Assembly: GCF_963678245.1 (NCBI RefSeq)
Contig: NZ_OY782774.1
Coordinates: forward strand, 124,001 to 188,000
Direction: 5' to 3'
Source: an uncultured Sunxiuqinia sp.
Lineage (GTDB): Bacteria; Bacteroidota; Bacteroidia; Bacteroidales; Prolixibacteraceae
DNA: 64,000 nucleotides
The position numbers were made by a program, and so were the translations under genes. Below are positions 28,172-36,676 of this stretch, one piece after another. The stretch's first letter is position 1, and every line of letters starts with the position of its first letter. Below the pieces are notes generated by a model. The model saw only the letters and a program-made list of their open reading frames with translations. It had not been told where the DNA came from and did not search any database.

Positions 28172-29542
28172 ATGTTTTTTTGTGGCAACAATCAATACAA
28201 GAATGCCGTGAAATTTTCAAATTATATTCCACTTTATAAAAGAAATTTACACTTGGCTTTTCCGGTAATTTTGTCGCAGATAGGACAAGTAACGGTTAGC
28301 CTCGCTGATAACATGATGGTTGGACATGTTGGAACAGTCGAATTGGCTGCTGCAGCTTTCTCCATTAGTATCTTTCATATTGGCATGCTAATGGGCATTG
28401 GCGTCACGATGGGAATAACTCCGCTTGTCGGAAATGTATATAGCCAGAGAAAGGAGCAGGAGGTAGGCGAGTACTTGAAGAATGGCTTGGTGGTGCATAT
28501 GGGTGCAACTGTGCTAATTGGATTGGTAATGGGATTGTTAAGCTTTTATCTTGACCGGATGGGGCAGCCGGAGCAAGTTGTTGCCAAGGCTATTCCTTAT
28601 TACTTATTGTTGGTTGCATCTTTGCTGCCGATGTTGTTGTTTATGTCATTCAAGCAATTTCTGGAAGGAGTGGGGAATACCAAAATAGCCATGTACATTA
28701 CTCTGACGGCTAATGTGCTAAATATTGCGCTGAACTATATTTTGATTTATGGAAAGTTTGGAGCTCCGGCTTTAGGCTTAAATGGAGCTGGAATTGCTAC
28801 TTTAGCCTCAAGAATTTTGATGCCCATCTTGTTGATTCCGTTTGTGCTGAAAAATAACCAGTTTAAGCGGGAGTTTCGGATCGCGTATCATGCCCGGATT
28901 AAACTAAAAAAGCTAAAGGAATTGTTAGCGGTGGGTTTGCCAATCGGCTTGCAGATTATTTTAGAAATAAGCACATTTAGCTTTGGTGCAATTATGATGG
29001 GGTGGATTAGTAAAGAAGCGTTGGCAGCTCATCAGGTTGCTATTGGTTTAGCCTCATTTACGTATATGATTAGTTTAGGCGTTGGAGCAGGAACAACTAT
29101 CTTAGTGAGTCATGCGAGGGGAGCAAATGATAGGTTACAGTTGCGCAGGAGTATTTACTCTTCATTTCACCTTGTCGTTCTTTTTATGGGAATTATGGCT
29201 ATTTTATTTGTGCTTTTCCGGCATCAGTTCCCGCTATTGTTTACGAATGATCCTGCTGTTGTTACTATGGCTGCCAATCTGATTATTGTTGCTGCTCTTT
29301 TTCAGATTTTTGATGGAATTCAGGTTGTTTTGTTGGCTTCGTTACGTGGAGTGTCAGATGTAAAATACCCCATGTTTATGGCATTTATCAGCTACATGAT
29401 TTTAGGCTTGCCAATAAGCTACCTTTTGGGTGTTATGCTCGAATATGGAGCTGTCGGTGTTTGGGGCGGTTTTTTAAGCGGGCTTGGCTTCGCCGCTTTG
29501 TTATTTTCCTTGCGGTTAAAAAGACATATTCGGTTTGATTAG
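28172..29542 (+). CDS. MATE family efflux transporter
   Basis: 456 residues forming 12 hydrophobic helices in two pseudo-symmetric halves. Recognisable are LHLAFPVILSQIGQVTVSLADNMMVGHVG, GVTMGITPLVGNVYSQRK, FKQFLEGVGNTKIAM, the second-half repeat LLAVGLPIGLQIILEISTFSFGAIMMG, and LGVGAGTTILVSHARGANDR. It exports cationic drugs or metabolites in exchange for sodium or protons; the substrate is unknown. A GTG at 28208 is a possible alternative start that removes 12 polar residues. It converges on the rnf operon across a bidirectional terminator. Confidence 0.9.
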   Translation: MFFCGNNQYKNAVKFSNYIPLYKRNLHLAFPVILSQIGQVTVSLADNMMVGHVGTVELAAAAFSISIFHIGMLMGIGVTMGITPLVGNVYSQRKEQEVGEYLKNGLVVHMGATVLIGLVMGLLSFYLDRMGQPEQVVAKAIPYYLLLVASLLPMLLFMSFKQFLEGVGNTKIAMYITLTANVLNIALNYILIYGKFGAPALGLNGAGIATLASRILMPILLIPFVLKNNQFKREFRIAYHARIKLKKLKELLAVGLPIGLQIILEISTFSFGAIMMGWISKEALAAHQVAIGLASFTYMISLGVGAGTTILVSHARGANDRLQLRRSIYSSFHLVVLFMGIMAILFVLFRHQFPLLFTNDPAVVTMAANLIIVAALFQIFDGIQVVLLASLRGVSDVKYPMFMAFISYMILGLPISYLLGVMLEYGAVGVWGGFLSGLGFAALLFSLRLKRHIRFD

Positions 29543-29665
29543 TAGTGGCAGGTTGCTTTTAAGCAACGTTACAACTCATATTTCGCCGTTGTTACAGATT
29601 TTTATTTTACCTATTCCTATCAACGGAACTGCCTTCTCTTCGATGAAATAGGTGCCGAAATGAAA

Positions 29666-29699
29666 CAAAAAAACAGCACCAAATATTGATGCTGTTTTT
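29666..29699. terminator. Bidirectional terminator between MATE and rnf genes
   Basis: A 10-bp stem AAAAACAGCA (29669-29678) / TGCTGTTTTT (29690-29699) with an 11-nt loop and T-rich ends on both strands. It lies 124 nt after the MATE stop and 80 nt after the end of rnfA on the other strand. Confidence 0.7.
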
Positions 29700-29778
29700 G
29701 ACTTATTTTTCAATTGTTTTGTTGGAAATCTAACTGTCGATAAGCCTAACTACTAAATTGTAAATATTAATTGTTGTT

Positions 29779-30351
29779 TTAAACTAAACCACTGAATCCC
29801 ATAAAAGCCATTGCCAGAATTCCGGCTACAATTAATGCAATTGGCGTTCCTTTTAAGCCCTTTGGAATATTCATCATATCTAAATGTTCTCTAAGTCCTG
29901 CAAATAGTACTAATGCCAACCCGAATCCGATTGCATTTGCAATAGCAAAAACAACGCCTTCCATCAGGTTGAATTCTTTTTGGTAAGTCAAAATTGCAAC
30001 ACCAAGAATCGCACAGTTTGTTGTGATTAATGGCAAGAACACACCTAGTGCCTGATAAAGCGAAGGGCTTACTTTCTTTAAGATAATTTCAACCAACTGT
30101 ACTAAAGATGCAATAACAAGAATGAAAAAAATGGTTTGCAGAAATACTAAATTCAGTGGATTCAATATATAATTTTGAATGAGGTATGTAACGATTGTCG
30201 CAATAACCATCACGAAAGTTACTGCACCTGTCATTCCTACCGCCGTAGACAGCTTTTTGGAGACTCCTAGAAAAGGACAAATTCCTAAAAACTGATTCAA
30301 TACAATGTTGTTTACAAAGATGGCGGCTATGATAATAAAAATATATTCCAT
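29779..30351 (-). CDS. rnfA: Rnf electron transport complex subunit A
   Basis: 190 residues, six transmembrane helices. It carries the RnfA signatures [20 protein letters not shown] near the N-terminus and [16 protein letters not shown] in the second half. It is one of the two homologous membrane subunits of the Rnf ferredoxin:NAD+ oxidoreductase, which couples electron transfer to sodium or proton export. It is the last gene of rseC-rnfBCDGEA, 10 nt after rnfE. Confidence 0.93.
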   Translation of the reverse strand: MEYIFIIIAAIFVNNIVLNQFLGICPFLGVSKKLSTAVGMTGAVTFVMVIATIVTYLIQNYILNPLNLVFLQTIFFILVIASLVQLVEIILKKVSPSLYQALGVFLPLITTNCAILGVAILTYQKEFNLMEGVVFAIANAIGFGLALVLFAGLREHLDMMNIPKGLKGTPIALIVAGILAMAFMGFSGLV

Positions 30352-30361
30352 GGTATATTTT

Positions 30362-30946
30362 TTAAGCTTTGTTCAAACGATTAATAATGGCAATTAAATA
30401 GCCTAATACAAGAAAAGCTCCGGGAGCTAACACGAATAGTAGCATTCCGTAATCTTCGGGAAAAATTGTCAGATTGAAGATTTTTCCGCTTCCTAAAAAT
30501 TCACGCGCTGCACCAAGTAATGTGAGTGCAAAAGAGAACCCAAGTCCCATCCCCAAACCATCAACTGCCGAGGTGAAAATCGTGTTTTTTGAGGCGAATG
30601 CTTCTGCACGTCCTAAAACAATGCAGTTCACTACAATCAGAGGAATGAAAAGTCCCAAGCTCTTGTAAAGAGCAGGTAAGTATGCCTGCATAACCAATTC
30701 AACAACAGTAACCAGCGAAGCGATTACCACAATGAAACTAGGTATTTTTACTTTGCTGGGGATGACATTTTTGATGACAGAAATAACGATATTTGACATC
30801 AACAGTACAAAGGTTGTTGCCAGTCCCATCCCCAGCCCATTGATGGCCGATGACGTAACCCCAAGGGTGGGACACATACCCAGTAGTAAAACAAAAACCG
30901 GATTTTCTTTGATAAATCCTTTGGTGAAGTTTTGCATCTGATTCAT
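30362..30946 (-). CDS. rnfE: Rnf electron transport complex subunit E
   Basis: 194 residues with six membrane helices, homologous to RnfA. Key stretches are [36 protein letters not shown] and [21 protein letters not shown], with conserved cysteines in the CPTLG and NCIVLGRA half-helix motifs. With RnfA these likely hold the membrane iron-sulfur site of the complex, from knowledge of the family. It overlaps rnfG by 4 nt. Confidence 0.93.
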   Translation of the reverse strand: MNQMQNFTKGFIKENPVFVLLLGMCPTLGVTSSAINGLGMGLATTFVLLMSNIVISVIKNVIPSKVKIPSFIVVIASLVTVVELVMQAYLPALYKSLGLFIPLIVVNCIVLGRAEAFASKNTIFTSAVDGLGMGLGFSFALTLLGAAREFLGSGKIFNLTIFPEDYGMLLFVLAPGAFLVLGYLIAIINRLNKA

Positions 30947-31575
30947 GATTGTCCTCCTTTTTTAGTCTGATTCTCTGCTGTTTTTTCGGACTCTTGATTT
31001 TGATTATAGGTATTGTAAGCTCTTCTGACGGCATCTAGAAATGCACGGCTGGTAATCGTTGACGCGGTAATGGCATCCACTTCACCACCGTCTTTACTTA
31101 CTTCAAATTTTGTTGTTGCCGGGCTTTTGCCAATAATGTTTTGCTTGGGTTTTGCTTCATCTTTAAACCACTTATCCATCTTAGCTCCAAGTCCCGGAGT
31201 TTCTTTGTGTTCGAGTATTTCGTAACCGGTAACTGCTCCGTCGGGTGAAAAACCAGCCATCAGTGTAATTAAGCCGCTAAAGCCGTTTTTAGTGTACGTC
31301 TTTACAGCTACTCCTACCAATTGCTCATCCGCGCCGTAAGCTGGGAAAAACTCCAAGCTGTCAGCTCCGTCGTCAGGAAGTACTTTGTACGAATCGCCAA
31401 GCGTTTCAAAAGCCGGTAGCACACTTTCAATAGCTTCTTTTTGAGCTTTCATTTTTGCCAAAGCAATATCTTCCTTGGTTAGGTCGTGTATAAATCCAAG
31501 TATAGTTGCTGCAATCAGCGTTACCAAAAATAAGGTAACCGTCATGTTTGTAAATGTCGATTCTTTTTGTGCCAT
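30943..31575 (-). CDS. rnfG: Rnf electron transport complex subunit G
   Basis: 210 residues: one N-terminal membrane helix and a periplasmic FMN-binding domain. The flavin-attachment region reads [17 protein letters not shown], with the Thr that would take FMN by phosphoester linkage. [20 protein letters not shown] is also typical. The C-terminal 25 residues are a Gln/Lys/Glu-rich tail. It overlaps rnfE by 4 nt and abuts rnfD (shared A at 31575). Confidence 0.92.
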   Translation of the reverse strand: MAQKESTFTNMTVTLFLVTLIAATILGFIHDLTKEDIALAKMKAQKEAIESVLPAFETLGDSYKVLPDDGADSLEFFPAYGADEQLVGVAVKTYTKNGFSGLITLMAGFSPDGAVTGYEILEHKETPGLGAKMDKWFKDEAKPKQNIIGKSPATTKFEVSKDGGEVDAITASTITSRAFLDAVRRAYNTYNQNQESEKTAENQTKKGGQS

Positions 31576-32558
31576 TACTTCGTCCCTCCAAATCGTTTTG
31601 GTTTGATGTACGCATTTATTAGTGGTGTAAACCCATTCATAATTAAAATGGCAAAGGAAATTCCTTCAGGGTATGCACCAAAATTTCTAATCAGTACTGT
31701 AATGACTCCAATGCCAACTCCAAAAATCAACTGTCCTTTTACCGTCATCGGTGAAGTAACCATATCAGTGGCCATAAAAATAGCTCCAAGCATGGCACCA
31801 CCTGTTAATAAATGAAAGAGGGGTTCGATAAAATTTTCAGGATTTAACATCCAAAGCACACCCTGAAAAACAAAGATAGTACCGAGTACAAAAACCGGAA
31901 TGTGCCAGGTAATTACTTTTTTCCATAACATATAGCCAAATCCCAGCAAGAGGAACATGGCTGAAATCTCACCCAATGAACCCGACATGTTTCCGTATAA
32001 AAGATTTAGGTTTGTTGGTAGAGTAGACATTATTTCGCTTACCGGCTGCCCGGCTTTGACACCTTCTTTTAATAAAGCTAGCGGAGTGGCTGTTGTTAAA
32101 GCGTCAACAGCAGCATGCTGTGTTACTGGCCAGCTGGTCATGTGAACAGGAAAGGAAATCAATAAAAAAACACGACCAACCAACGCCGGGTTAAATGGGT
32201 TGTTTCCCAGCCCGCCGAATGATAGTTTTCCCACTCCAATTGCAACAAGTGCCCCAACAATGATCATCCAGGTTGGAAGGCTTGCCGGAACGTTAAATGC
32301 TAATAAAATACCTGTCAATGCAGCTGAACCATCAGTGATTTTAGGTATTTCTTTCATGATGAATCTTTGAATCAGGTATTCAAAAGCCACACAGGCAGCA
32401 ACTGCAATGAGCGTTACTCGAATAGCTTCGAAACCAAACATAAAGACAGACCAGACAAGTGCAGGCACGAGAGCCAGTAGTACCCGGTACATGATTTTAT
32501 TCACCGAATCGCTGGTATGAACGTGCGGTGAAGGCGATATCGTTAGAAGTTTACTCAT
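31575..32558 (-). CDS. rnfD: Rnf electron transport complex subunit D
   Basis: 327 residues, multi-spanning membrane protein related to NqrB. It has the covalent FMN site DALTTATPLALL near residue 155, plus SPHVHTSDSVNKIMYRVLLALVP at the N-terminus and GGLGNNPFNPALVGRVFLL. The C-terminal FATDMVTSPMT-like segment reads FMATDMVTSPMTVKGQ. It forms part of the ion-translocating core. The gap to rnfC upstream is 38 nt. Confidence 0.93.
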   Translation of the reverse strand: MSKLLTISPSPHVHTSDSVNKIMYRVLLALVPALVWSVFMFGFEAIRVTLIAVAACVAFEYLIQRFIMKEIPKITDGSAALTGILLAFNVPASLPTWMIIVGALVAIGVGKLSFGGLGNNPFNPALVGRVFLLISFPVHMTSWPVTQHAAVDALTTATPLALLKEGVKAGQPVSEIMSTLPTNLNLLYGNMSGSLGEISAMFLLLGFGYMLWKKVITWHIPVFVLGTIFVFQGVLWMLNPENFIEPLFHLLTGGAMLGAIFMATDMVTSPMTVKGQLIFGVGIGVITVLIRNFGAYPEGISFAILIMNGFTPLINAYIKPKRFGGTK

Positions 32559-32596
32559 TTCTTTTGATCAGAATTATGAATTAGACTTTTGTGTTT

Positions 32597-33928
32597 TTAG
32601 CTTTTGCGGTTTCGGATAATGTTTCCTACTCTTCCTTTTCCTAGACGAATATAATCTAATAATGGACGATCGGCAGGGCAAGTGTAACTGCAGGAGCCAC
32701 ATTCAATACAGTCCATGATGTTGTTATCTTCGGCCTTCTCCCATATTTGCTTGTCGGATACGGTCATTAAAAAGTAGGGCTCTAGTCCCATTGGGCAAAC
32801 AGTAACACAGCGAGTGCAACGAATGCAGTTTTTCATTAGCTCCCGATTGGCTTCCTTTTTTGGTAGAATCAGAATACCTGAAGTTCCCTTGGTTACCGGA
32901 ATATCAGTTGTGGAAATTGCTTTTCCCATCATGGGTCCACCGCTGATCACTTTACCCGTATCTTCTGGTAATCCCCCGGCAGCCTCAATTAAATCTTGTG
33001 CAGGAGTTCCTATTCGAACCAGTAGGTTTGATGGTTTGGCAACTGACTTGCCGGTAATTGTGACAACCCGCTCAACCAGAGGTTTATTTTTTTGCACCGC
33101 ATCGTAAACTGCCAATGCTGTCCCTACATTGCTAACAACTGCGCCAACCGAAATTGGAAGAGCTCCCGAAGGAACCTCGCGACCTGTCACGGCTTTTATC
33201 AATTGTTTTTCTCCCCCTTGTGGGTATTTCACTTTTAGCGGTACAACATCAATTGTCGGGTCTGATGCGGTTAGTTTATTCAGATGGTTAATCGCATCCG
33301 GCTTATTGTTTTCAATGCCAATGTGAGCTTTGTTTACTTGCAGGGCACACATTAAAAGACGAATGCCAACCAATAATTCTTCTGCTTTTTCCAGCATCAC
33401 CCGATGATCGGATGTTAGGTACGGTTCGCATTCTACGCCATTGATTAACAGGACTTCGGCTTTCATCCCTTGCGGTGGCATTAGCTTTACATGGGTCGGG
33501 AAAGTTGCTCCTCCCAGTCCAACAACACCGGCTGCATTTATTTTGTCAACAATTGTTTTGCTATCAGCTTCAAAATTTTTAACTAACTCTGAAGAAATGT
33601 CAATTCCGTCTTCCCATTCATCACCTTCAACATCAATATAAAATCCTTGTTTTGGATAACCGGAACTGTCCATTGACAGGTCAACCTTTTTTACTTTTCC
33701 GGAAACAGATGAATGAATGTTTGCAGAAACAAAACCGCCAGATTTGGCAATGAGCTGTCCAACTTTTACTTGATCGCCTTTTTTAACGAGGGCTTGAGCT
33801 GGTGCTCCAATATGTTGGGTTACGGGGATAAAGACACTTTTTGGTAAAGCCAGCTTTTCTATGGCTTTATTGGCCGAAAGTTTATTTTCAGCCGGGTGCA
33901 CTCCGCCGAGTTTGAATGTTTTTAACAC
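32597..33928 (-). CDS. rnfC: Rnf electron transport complex subunit C
   Basis: 443 residues, cytosolic. Residues 1-120 form the barrel-sandwich domain. An NADH/FMN-binding NuoF-like domain follows (GVVGLGGATFPTHVKLMPP, ECEPYLTSDHRVMLE, YPQGGEKQLI). Two 4Fe-4S clusters are at about residues 368-377 (CIRCTRCVTVCP) and 407-416 (CIECGSCSYTCP). It is the site where NAD+ is reduced, or NADH oxidised. It lies 9 nt downstream of rnfB. Confidence 0.93.
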   Translation of the reverse strand: MLKTFKLGGVHPAENKLSANKAIEKLALPKSVFIPVTQHIGAPAQALVKKGDQVKVGQLIAKSGGFVSANIHSSVSGKVKKVDLSMDSSGYPKQGFYIDVEGDEWEDGIDISSELVKNFEADSKTIVDKINAAGVVGLGGATFPTHVKLMPPQGMKAEVLLINGVECEPYLTSDHRVMLEKAEELLVGIRLLMCALQVNKAHIGIENNKPDAINHLNKLTASDPTIDVVPLKVKYPQGGEKQLIKAVTGREVPSGALPISVGAVVSNVGTALAVYDAVQKNKPLVERVVTITGKSVAKPSNLLVRIGTPAQDLIEAAGGLPEDTGKVISGGPMMGKAISTTDIPVTKGTSGILILPKKEANRELMKNCIRCTRCVTVCPMGLEPYFLMTVSDKQIWEKAEDNNIMDCIECGSCSYTCPADRPLLDYIRLGKGRVGNIIRNRKS

Positions 33929-33937
33929 GATGGCCTC

Positions 33938-34870
33938 CTATTTTTTATCTACGTTATCTGGTTTAATATCTTCGGATGACTTGCCTTCCACCTTTTTCGG
34001 AACTTCCTTTTTTACTGCTGGTTTAGGAGGTAGGTCTGTTTTGACTTTTCGAGGTGGAAACCCAACTTCGATAATCGCATTTGTAGGACATTCGACAACG
34101 CATTTACGGCACAATTTACATTTGTCTGAATCAATAAATGCCAGGTTGTTGTTCATCGTAATCGCATCGAACGGACAAACCTTGAAACATTTGGAACATC
34201 CAATACATGCAACTTCGCATGATTTCTTTGCTACTCCTCCTTTGTCTTCGTTACGGCACGAAACGTAAATTTTACGGTCTTTTGGTCCTCGTTTACGAAG
34301 CTCAATCAGCGTTTTTGGGCAGGCTTCAACACAGGCACCACAGGCCACACACTTATCGTCCACAACTTCCGGTAATCCGGTTTCCTGGTTCATGTGAATC
34401 GCATCAAAGTCACAGGCTGCAACGCAGTCGCCGTGTCCGAGGCACCCATATTGGCATCCAGTATCTCCGGCATAAAGCGAAGAAGCTACAGCGCACGATG
34501 TTGCCCCATCATACTGATTGGTTTTTGGCCGATGTTCACAGGTTCCGTTGCACCGAACAACCGCTATTTTTGGATCTTGTGCAATAGCTTCGAGTCCTAA
34601 AATATCAGCGACTCCTCCCATGCAATCGTTTCCACCAACAGGGCAAAAAAGAGACGATAACTCATTTTCTTTAACACATGCTTCAGCAAACGCGCGACAA
34701 CCGGCATAGCCACATCCTCCGCAATTGGCTCCAGGCAAGGCATTTTCTACTTCGTCGATCCGTGGATCTTCATATACTTTAAACTTTTGAGCTACTAAGT
34801 ATAAAATGACAGCAGCCAAAATACCTATAGCGCTCAAGGCAATCATAGTATAAATAATCGTATCACTCAT
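33938..34870 (-). CDS. rnfB: Rnf electron transport complex subunit B
   Basis: 310 residues. An N-terminal membrane helix is followed by the RnfB 4Fe-4S domain (ALPGANCGGCGYAGCRAFAE ... FCPVGG). A cysteine-rich segment and at least three ferredoxin-type clusters come next: CVACGACVEACP, CIGCSKCFKVCP and CKLCRKCVVECP. It takes electrons from ferredoxin and passes them into the membrane part. The C-terminal 45 residues are a Lys/Pro-rich tail, as often seen in Bacteroidota. It starts 2 nt downstream of the rseC-like gene. Confidence 0.93.
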   Translation of the reverse strand: MSDTIIYTMIALSAIGILAAVILYLVAQKFKVYEDPRIDEVENALPGANCGGCGYAGCRAFAEACVKENELSSLFCPVGGNDCMGGVADILGLEAIAQDPKIAVVRCNGTCEHRPKTNQYDGATSCAVASSLYAGDTGCQYGCLGHGDCVAACDFDAIHMNQETGLPEVVDDKCVACGACVEACPKTLIELRKRGPKDRKIYVSCRNEDKGGVAKKSCEVACIGCSKCFKVCPFDAITMNNNLAFIDSDKCKLCRKCVVECPTNAIIEVGFPPRKVKTDLPPKPAVKKEVPKKVEGKSSEDIKPDNVDKK

Positions 34871-34872
34871 AA

Positions 34873-35289
34873 TTATAGTAAAGGCTTGATTTCAAATTCA
34901 AAGCTCTTGCGAATTTTATTTCGAGTAAGATAAAGTATGGTGTAATATGGAATTAAAGTGAACAGCGAAACGAGTCCGCTGATGCCTTCGCTAAACTGAA
35001 GGCTTGTTAATAATATCAACGCAAACAAAACAAGTATAAACGGAAAGACGTAGCCATAAAACAAAGCCTTGAAACCTTGCGATGTTTTTCCAACGACTTC
35101 AACAGATTGTCCGAGGCTATAATCACCGTTGAAATGATTAATTTCAATTTCTTTGTCTTTCATGTCTGACATAGAACATGCTCCTTTTGCATGGCAGCCG
35201 GAGCAGGCTGATTCGTTGACAATGCCAACGACTATACTTTTTTCAGTAAGCTTTTTTATAATCCCTTTATGTGAAATCTCTCCCGACAT
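34873..35289 (-). CDS. RseC/SoxR-reducing-type membrane protein
   Basis: 138 residues. It has an N-terminal beta-rich domain with the cysteine motif ACSGCHAKGAC (around residues 28-38), then two membrane helices (GYVFPFILVLFALILLTSL and GISGLVSLFTLIPYYTILYL). This is the RseC family, whose genes sit beside rnf operons in many bacteria and assist Rnf or SoxR reduction. It is the first gene of the rnf transcript. Confidence 0.85.
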   Translation of the reverse strand: MSGEISHKGIIKKLTEKSIVVGIVNESACSGCHAKGACSMSDMKDKEIEINHFNGDYSLGQSVEVVGKTSQGFKALFYGYVFPFILVLFALILLTSLQFSEGISGLVSLFTLIPYYTILYLTRNKIRKSFEFEIKPLL

Positions 35290-35317
35290 TTGTTTCTTCT
35301 TCCAGCTTTTATGACTG

Positions 35318-35325
35318 CAAAACTA
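35318..35325 (-). promoter_or_regulatory. Putative -7 element of the rseC-rnf operon
   Basis: TAGTTTTG on the minus strand is an exact TAnnTTTG match, 28 nt before the rseC-like ATG. No TTTG at 19 nt. Confidence 0.4.
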
Positions 35326-35685
35326 AAGATGTTTGGATAACTAGAATCCATATTTTTATCATTTTTAAAACATCTTCGGTTATTTATATTCTTTTTAAAT
35401 AGTTAATCTTTGTTTGAGTTGTTTTTAAGTGTCAATTATTCAGTCTTTTGTGTGTTTTATTTGCTTGTTGTAGCTGTACTTATCTTGTTTTATTGTAATA
35501 TGGAGATTGCATTAAGTAATCAGTAAAACAATCTCTGCGTTGCAAAAAATGCTCATCTTTATATTCTGAGTTGAACAAAAACGACAAATTTCTGCTAACT
35601 TCTGCTAACTAAATCGACATAAATTGACAATTGAAAAGATCACTTTAGAAGCGTCAAAAAAGGATAATTAATTTTGTAATATAAT

Positions 35686-35725
35686 AAAAGAGGGATGTCA
35701 AATTTTAAGCAGACATCCCTCTTTT
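35686..35725 (-). terminator. Terminator of the carbohydrate esterase gene
   Basis: A perfect 14-bp stem (35686-35699 with 35712-35725) with a 12-nt loop. On the minus strand it ends in CTTTTATTATATT, 20 nt after the esterase stop codon. Confidence 0.8.
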
Positions 35726-35745
35726 GAACTCTAATTGGACACCAG

Positions 35746-36657
35746 TTATTTTTCTTTCTCATGTAATAATTTTGACATTTTGTCGGCAAATTGAATTCCA
35801 AGGTCTATAAATCCTTTTGAGTCGTAGTGCCATTTGTCTGAATACTCGTAATTATCGGTTGTCTTAACCAGAGCGGCGGCCGGATCATTTTCAACAAAAT
35901 GCTCTTGTGCTGCGCGAATCACATTTCCAAAATCCCATACCAAGCCGTCTTCATCTTTTCCGCTATCAGAAATACGTCCAATAACTAGCGGGAGTTTGTC
36001 GTGTCGCAGCGATGCTCTGATCATATCCATTAGTTGCGTCAGGTTTTCCTCGTATTTTATGGCTACTTCGGCGGAATGGCCATCGCTTTCACCTTGCATC
36101 CAGACAATCCCTGTCGGAATTAGTTGGTCTTTCTCTCCATCACCGTCAATATCTTCGATTTGTAATGCGCTCCGAAGGGTTGCCAAATAATGGTCCCACT
36201 GATTTACGCCATTTTTCTCAGTATAATCGGGATCCCAGCATCCTGCAGAGCTTGCTCCAATAGCAATTGACGTTCCTCCACGAGAGTATTTAATTAGCGC
36301 AATTGATTCTCCAGGAAATAGTTCCTGCATTCTTTGTGCAAAGGATAGTTCAACGCCAAAGCGCTCACCGTATTGATTCATTTTTCCGTCAGTTTTAAAA
36401 TCCTTGCCATGGCCCGGTTTTAGTTTTGCCCATATACCGTCGCCGTTCGGCTCCTCTCCATCCTTAGCCATTTGCGCCTGATAAATCATAACATTATTAA
36501 ATGTTTTAGAAAGATCCGATGGTAACTCTTTGACATAGCCATAGCCATCCATGTTCGACTGTCCTCCCAGGTAAAAGACTCGATAAACTTTGGCATGGCA
36601 AGTAAGACTTGCAACCAGAAGAAAGGCAATTGAGAAATAAATTTTTGACTGTCTCAT
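35746..36657 (-). CDS. Secreted carbohydrate esterase (sialate O-acetylesterase/SASA family)
   Basis: 303 residues with a signal peptide (about residues 1-22, ending SLTCHAK). Mature sequence begins VFYLGGQSNMDGYG, the GQSN block carrying the catalytic Ser of the SASA/CE6 SGNH hydrolases. Downstream are KYSRGGTSI (oxyanion Gly), IVWMQGESD (block III) and the C-terminal DKWHYDSKGFIDLG with the catalytic Asp/His. It probably removes acetyl groups from sialic acid or plant xylan; the substrate is not determined. It is followed by its own terminator and lies 19 nt after recG on the same strand. Confidence 0.87.
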   Translation of the reverse strand: MRQSKIYFSIAFLLVASLTCHAKVYRVFYLGGQSNMDGYGYVKELPSDLSKTFNNVMIYQAQMAKDGEEPNGDGIWAKLKPGHGKDFKTDGKMNQYGERFGVELSFAQRMQELFPGESIALIKYSRGGTSIAIGASSAGCWDPDYTEKNGVNQWDHYLATLRSALQIEDIDGDGEKDQLIPTGIVWMQGESDGHSAEVAIKYEENLTQLMDMIRASLRHDKLPLVIGRISDSGKDEDGLVWDFGNVIRAAQEHFVENDPAAALVKTTDNYEYSDKWHYDSKGFIDLGIQFADKMSKLLHEKEK

Positions 36658-36676
36658 GTTAGTTTCGATTTATTAT

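Larger units (their letters stand above)
35290..35745. other. Intergenic region upstream of the rnf operon
   Basis: 456 nt without a gene. It contains a -7-like TAGTTTTG for the rnf operon (minus strand, 35318-35325), a tandem 10-bp repeat TCTGCTAACT x2 at 35591-35610, and the esterase terminator at 35686-35725. The rest is AT-rich with no ORF, tRNA or recognised riboswitch. Confidence 0.5.
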
